From: Gammaproteobacteria bacterium
Lineage (GTDB): Bacteria > Pseudomonadota > Gammaproteobacteria > CAJXQU01
Direction: 5' to 3'
DNA length: 9,680 bases
Assembly: GCA_026984275.1 (NCBI GenBank)
Contig: JALSSM010000326.1
Coordinates: 1-9,680 of the forward strand
The position numbers and the translations under genes were made by a program. Position 1 is the first letter of the stretch, and each line of letters opens with the position of its first letter. Below the pieces are notes generated by a model. That model was given only the letters and a program-made list of their open reading frames with translations. It was not told the DNA's origin and searched no databases. Shown here piece after piece: positions 6,610 to 9,680 of the stretch.

Positions 6610-6633
6610 ATTTTTTGTCCGTAATAATTTATC
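6605..6633. repeat. AT-rich inverted repeat spanning two convergent stop codons
   Basis: GATAAATT (6605-6612) and AATTTATC (6626-6633) are perfect inverted copies with a 13-nt loop. They cover the stop codons of both yajL and the convergent TraB-family gene. With T-runs close to the arms this may act as a weak bidirectional terminator, but the stem has almost no GC pairs, so termination efficiency is doubtful. Confidence 0.35.
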
Positions 6634-7837
6634 CAGCTAAACGTTGAAAGATCATAAAACCAGCAAGGTAAGTACCAAAACCCGAACCGAGTGAGCTGAG
6701 AAGAAATACCAGCAATACCCGTGCAACCCGGTTATTCCACCAACCTTTCAAATGCGTAACATCAGTTTTCAGATACTGAAAATCCTGCACAGTTGGTTTG
6801 CGTAACCAGGCTTCCATAGCACCTGTGACCATCCCTGCGCCAATGGTCGGGTTGAGTGAGGTAAGTGGTGCTGCCAGAAATGCAGTGATCACCGTTAACG
6901 GATGGGCGAGAGCGATAAGTGCACCAAGCGCCGATAAACTACCGTTAATCAAAACCCAGTCGACCACCATTTGCCAACCCATCTCTGGACTTTTTTGAAA
7001 ACCAGTAGCGAAACCACCCAAAATCAAGAATACGATCAGCCAGGGAATAAATTTAAACCAGCGGTTTTCTGCCGGAAGGGTTTCCAGCCGGGCTAGTGTA
7101 TCGACTGTTTCTTGAACCACTGGTTGAGGATTGCCTTCCAGAATTTTTTGCATACCTGACAAATGTCCGGCACCTATCACCACTAACAAGTGTTTGTAGT
7201 CATTACCTGTAACGACTTGTTGTATTTTTGCCGACATAAACTGATCACGTTCGTTAATCAATGGCTTGAACAAACTTTTGTCATTATTTTTAAGACTTCC
7301 CAGCGCGGACTCGAGAATATCGCCTTCTTTAAGTTTCTCAATATCTTCTTCGCTGACTTTCTCGTTACTGAGCGCGGTACCAAGTAAACCAGCAGCCAGA
7401 GTAAAACGTCGCCACCAGGGAATGTTACGATAAATACGTTTCAGAGTAATACCTATTTCCCTGTCCACCAGGACGACGGGTATATCTATGTCATCAGCAA
7501 CGGTTATAGCCACCCGCATTTCTGCACCCGGCTCAATACCCAGTTCATCTGCCATTTTTTGCTGATATGCACCCAGCGCCAGATTAGCGATCACCATAGA
7601 AGTTTTGCCTTCTCGAATCACTCGGAATAAATCCATTTTTTCCAGTTCGTCAGGATTTTGTATCATTCTATAACGACTCTCGCATAGCTCGACTGCCACT
7701 GCATCGTAATTACCACAACGCAACATTCTTTCGACTGTTTCTGTGCTTTGCCGGGAAACGTGAGCTGTACCTAAGAGCGTGACCTCGCAGTCTTGTAACT
7801 GAATGACTGTCAATGGTTGTTTTTCGGATTTGGACAA
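6629..7837 (-). CDS. TraB/PrgY (GumN-like) family membrane protein, TTG start
   Basis: A 402-residue protein (from TTG 7837) with an N-terminal TraB/PrgY domain and a C-terminal membrane region. Visible family motifs are LLGTAHVSRQS (21-31), VAVELCESRY (48-57), and VVIGAGHLSGM (219-229). These GxxH and acidic residues are those proposed as metal ligands in the TIKI/TraB/EreA-like superfamily. Hydrophobic segments follow at about 264-281, 295-312, 313-328 and 372-399, giving an integral membrane tail. PrgY/TraB of Enterococcus limits peptide pheromone activity; the role in Gram-negative bacteria is unknown, and proteolysis is only inferred. I chose TTG 7837 because AGGAG sits 8 nt upstream. 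An upstream in-frame TTG at 7864 would add nine residues but has no such site, and it would make AGGAG part of the coding region. It is transcribed away from cydC. Confidence 0.87.
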   Translation of the reverse strand: MSKSEKQPLTVIQLQDCEVTLLGTAHVSRQSTETVERMLRCGNYDAVAVELCESRYRMIQNPDELEKMDLFRVIREGKTSMVIANLALGAYQQKMADELGIEPGAEMRVAITVADDIDIPVVLVDREIGITLKRIYRNIPWWRRFTLAAGLLGTALSNEKVSEEDIEKLKEGDILESALGSLKNNDKSLFKPLINERDQFMSAKIQQVVTGNDYKHLLVVIGAGHLSGMQKILEGNPQPVVQETVDTLARLETLPAENRWFKFIPWLIVFLILGGFATGFQKSPEMGWQMVVDWVLINGSLSALGALIALAHPLTVITAFLAAPLTSLNPTIGAGMVTGAMEAWLRKPTVQDFQYLKTDVTHLKGWWNNRVARVLLVFLLSSLGSGFGTYLAGFMIFQRLAG

Positions 7838-7910
7838 AAGGGAGACTCCTGTAAGATATTTCAAAAACGATTGATGTTAATACAAAATTAATTAAATGGG
7901 TTGCTAACTA

Positions 7911-7929
7911 ACCTGAACTCGGGATAAGG
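7911..7929 (+). repeat. Left terminal inverted repeat of the palindromic element
   Basis: ACCTGAACTCGGGATAAGG, flanked on its outer side by TAACTA (7905-7910). It is identical over all 19 positions to the complement of the right end. A weaker similarity (ATAACCAT against ATGGCCAT) continues inward with a one-base offset. Confidence 0.9.
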
Positions 7930-8098
7930 GATAACCATCCAGCACGCCTCTTTTAGCGACTCTCGGCTTTGGAGCTGCTTCCAATAGATCGCTATTGCTG
8001 CGCATCTCCGCCTTGATAGTCACTAAAAGCGGCGCACTGGACAAAACACTCCAGATGATTTTATATAACTTATTGGCTTTTAACGTTTTTATGGCCAT

Positions 8099-8117
8099 CC
8101 TTATCCCGAGTTCAGGT
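8099..8117 (-). repeat. Right terminal inverted repeat of the palindromic element
   Basis: Perfect complement of the left repeat, flanked on its outer side by the second TAACTA copy (8118-8123). Complete identity of both ends means no visible decay since insertion. Confidence 0.9.
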
Positions 8118-8204
8118 TAACTATTATTTTCAATAACACATAAAACAAGCTGACTCACAAATCAAGGGGTGACCAGCCTGAAATAAGGGGCCTCAGGCAG
8201 AATA

Positions 8205-8242
8205 ATCTAAAACCATGTTGACTGCTTCCCCATGGTTTAGAT
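8205..8242 (-). terminator. Hairpin spanning the cydC stop codon, possible terminator
   Basis: ATCTAAAACCATG (8205-8217) pairs with CATGGTTTAGAT (8231-8242) as a 12-bp stem with one bulged base and a 13-nt loop. On the cydC transcript the stop codon lies in the 5' arm of the stem. Only UAUUCUG follows, not a clean U-run, so termination would be weak or the structure may instead protect the 3' end. A second small hairpin (8176-8198) lies downstream. Confidence 0.4.
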
Positions 8243-9679
8243 TTCCAGGACTGTATCCATTCTGTCCAGCCCGGCTTTTTTGTGAGTGATGAGAATGATG
8301 CTGGAGGTTGATTTATCGTTGATGATTGAGTCCAGAATTTTCTTTTCAGTCACAGTGTCAAGCCCTTCTCCTGGTTCATCAAGGATAAGAATAGGTACAT
8401 TTTTCAGTAAGGCTCTCGCGATGGCTATTCGACGTGACTGACCTCCTGATAGTTTCAGCCCAGCTTCGCCCACCCAGGTATCATAACCATCAGGTTGTGA
8501 AATAATAAATTCGTGGATGTGGGCAGCACGACAGGCCTGTTCGATTTGAGACTCAGTCGCTTCTGGGTTGGCCAGTAATAAATTTCTTTTGATCGTACTG
8601 TTAAATAAAACGGTTTGTTGTGTAACAACACTGAAATACTGGCGGCAATCATTGCTATGGTATTGCTCCAATAGATAACCTCCCAGTTTTATTTTACCTT
8701 CAGTGACAGGCCAGAATTTCAGTAAAAGATGACTGATACTCGTCTTACCAACACCACTTTGACCAACAATGGCCAGCTTTTTTCCTTCAGGCAAACGAAA
8801 ACTAAGAGACTGAATAACATCCGTTTCAGTGTCAGGATAACGGAAGCTGACATGATCAAATTCAATGTCAAAATTTTCTGGCTGTGGTGAAGGTTGATCA
8901 GGTTCTGTTACAAGAGGCCTGGTGTCTATTATTTCAAAGACTCGTCTTGCAGCCGCCATTGTTTCTGGCAAGAGTTGGAAAGCCAGTGGTAAAGGCGCGA
9001 TCACTTCAAAGCTCGCGAGCGCGAACAAAGCAAGCATCGGGATTGATTCTGCCGATAATTGTTGATGATTTACCAAAGGGATCGCGATGATCAACATCGA
9101 CCACATGGCCAGGTTTGCACACAACCCAATGGCGCCCTGTGAAAATCCGGTTAATGCTGCCTGCTGTTGTTGATCAGTAATCAGTTGATCGCTTAACTTT
9201 GCAATTTTTTCGGATTGTTTATCAGCAACACCATAAACCAGCAGTTCCCCCATACCTTGCATACTGTCGACAATGGCCATACGTAGTTCAGTTTTTATCT
9301 GCACCATGCGCTTACCGGATCGTGCTGCCAGTTTATTGATGATCAGAGGAATGAAAATACCTGCGATGATCAATAAGGCGATTTCTGCCATCAATAGAAG
9401 AGTATCATAGCGCCAAAGAAACAAGGCATAAAGTATGATCGCAATGACCGCAACAATGACAGGCGACAAGATCCGCAGATAAAAATTCTCCAGATGATCA
9501 ATATCTGAACGAAGTCGACTTAACAGATCGCCACTGTGAAAATTTTGTAAGACGGCAGGAGCTAAAGGTTCAAGATGTTCATAAAACCATGATCGTAAAC
9601 TTGATAAAAGCCTGAAGGTCGCCTCATGCGTAACCAGTCTTTCAGCATAACGCCCTGCCGTCCGGACAATGGCAAAGCC
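8237..9679 (-). CDS. cydC: CydC-type ABC transporter subunit (5' end beyond window)
   Basis: CydDC is a heterodimeric inner-membrane ABC exporter of glutathione/cysteine needed for assembly of cytochrome bd and periplasmic cytochromes. 480 codons are visible from the window edge; about 65-70 N-terminal residues (first membrane helices) lie outside. The visible start, RTAGRYAERLVTHEATFRLL, matches the CydC signature after helix 2. Then come membrane helices, a linker, and the nucleotide-binding domain: Walker A GQSGVGKTS (8764-8738), Q-loop VVTQQ, signature LSGGQ, Walker B ILILDEP with DEPGEGLD in place of the common DEPTEGLD, and H-loop ITHKK. The protein ends at VLEI, about 25-30 residues earlier than E. 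coli CydC, which continues with a short helix after the MDNGQIIEQG strand. cydD would be expected upstream, off the window. The TTG at 9469 is internal, not a start. Confidence 0.93.
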   Translation of the reverse strand, partial: GFAIVRTAGRYAERLVTHEATFRLLSSLRSWFYEHLEPLAPAVLQNFHSGDLLSRLRSDIDHLENFYLRILSPVIVAVIAIILYALFLWRYDTLLLMAEIALLIIAGIFIPLIINKLAARSGKRMVQIKTELRMAIVDSMQGMGELLVYGVADKQSEKIAKLSDQLITDQQQQAALTGFSQGAIGLCANLAMWSMLIIAIPLVNHQQLSAESIPMLALFALASFEVIAPLPLAFQLLPETMAAARRVFEIIDTRPLVTEPDQPSPQPENFDIEFDHVSFRYPDTETDVIQSLSFRLPEGKKLAIVGQSGVGKTSISHLLLKFWPVTEGKIKLGGYLLEQYHSNDCRQYFSVVTQQTVLFNSTIKRNLLLANPEATESQIEQACRAAHIHEFIISQPDGYDTWVGEAGLKLSGGQSRRIAIARALLKNVPILILDEPGEGLDTVTEKKILDSIINDKSTSSIILITHKKAGLDRMDTVLEI

Positions 9680-9680
9680 T

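Larger units (their letters stand above)
7911..8117. mobile_element. MITE-like palindromic element, 207 bp, with 19-bp TIRs and 6-bp TSD
   Basis: The ends are perfect 19-bp inverted repeats, ACCTGAACTCGGGATAAGG at 7911-7929 and its complement at 8099-8117. The flanks carry a perfect direct repeat TAACTA (7905-7910 and 8118-8123), the mark of transposition. Inside, TCCAG...GACT (7938-7961) matches the complement of 8018-8041 at 20 of 24 positions, GGAGCTGC (7971-7978) pairs with GCATCTCC (8002-8009) with one mismatch, and CAATAG-ATCG-CTATTG (7982-7997) forms the tip. The whole element can fold into a long hairpin with an extra AT-rich stretch of about 55 nt in the right arm. No transposase is encoded; a 64-codon minus-strand frame crosses it and shows no recognisable domain. 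The terminal AC and TSD size resemble IS982-type ends, but this is inference. Intact TSD and TIRs suggest a fairly recent insertion. Confidence 0.85.
7865..8236. other. Gene-free region between the TraB-family gene and cydC
   Basis: About 370 bp without a credible gene. Most of it (7905-8123) is the palindromic mobile element with its target duplication. The rest comprises about 40 AT-rich bases ahead of the TraB-family gene, where I saw no convincing -35/-10 pair, and about 110 bp after cydC holding two hairpins: GCCTGA 8176-8181 with TCAGGC 8193-8198, and the larger 8205-8242 structure. No RNA gene or riboswitch was recognised. Confidence 0.7.

Noticed and set aside
7904..8098. 64-codon open frame on the minus strand inside the palindromic element
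   Set aside because: It starts at the inner edge of the right terminal repeat, ends in the target duplication, has no ribosome binding site and no recognisable domain. It looks like a by-product of the element.
7911..8117. Assignment of the element to the IS982 family
   Set aside because: The terminal AC and a 6-bp duplication are compatible, but I cannot compare the 19-bp end with known elements, so no family is claimed.
8206..8239. Frameshift restoring the CydC C-terminus in the +1 frame
   Set aside because: The alternative frame reads through HGEAVNMVLDYSA, with only chance resemblance to the expected GxIxExGxHxxLL tail, so a sequencing error or frameshift cannot be claimed.
9467..9469. 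TTG at 9469 as start of a 410-residue ABC protein
   Set aside because: The frame stays open to the window edge and the upstream residues (RTAGRYAERLVTHEATFR) match CydC, so this codon is internal.
1..9680. CRISPR arrays, tRNA, rRNA or prophage genes
   Set aside because: No regularly spaced repeats, cloverleaf-like segments or phage gene families were seen. The only mobile DNA is the short palindromic element.

Overview
The window looks like a chromosomal segment of a gammaproteobacterium with a moderately AT-rich genome. It carries secB, a YibN-type rhodanese, gpmI, envC, a CtpA-type S41 protease and a YibQ-type deacetylase in the order I recall from Pseudomonas (enteric bacteria share the gpmI-envC-yibQ core). 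A DJ-1/YajL gene, a TraB/PrgY-family membrane protein and cydC follow. GATC is roughly twice as frequent as base composition would predict, which fits a Dam-methylating gammaproteobacterium. I cannot name the genus from the sequence alone.

Layout. Positions 1-934 (minus strand): the 3'-incomplete end of secB (export chaperone) and the membrane-anchored rhodanese yibN, without the glutaredoxin gene (grxC) that usually lies between them. Positions 935-1067: a divergent promoter region with a small perfect inverted repeat. Positions 1068-6609 (plus strand): gpmI (glycolysis), envC (septal amidase activator), ctpA (periplasmic protease), yibQ (secreted polysaccharide-deacetylase-like protein) and yajL (DJ-1). 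The last four are tightly packed and partly overlapping. Positions 6629-7837 (minus): a TraB/PrgY-family protein that begins at a TTG behind a strong ribosome binding site. Positions 7838-8236: an intergenic stretch occupied mostly by a non-coding palindromic element. Positions 8237-9679 (minus): cydC, cut by the window edge at its 5' end and apparently short at its C-terminus.

The plus-strand cluster is mainly a cell-envelope unit. EnvC turns on septal amidases, CtpA is a carboxyl-terminal processing protease, and YibQ is a predicted exported deacetylase. GpmI is the housekeeping head gene.

Two things deserve most attention. First, a textbook intrinsic terminator (9-bp stem, 6-nt loop, T-tract) lies inside the signal-peptide codons of yibQ, about 32 nt after its TTG start. 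This could be a translation-coupled attenuator controlling yibQ-yajL. Second, a 207-bp miniature transposable element lies between cydC and the TraB gene. It has perfect 19-bp terminal inverted repeats and a perfect 6-bp target-site duplication (TAACTA), and its interior is itself largely palindromic. It encodes no transposase and looks like a mobilisable MITE.
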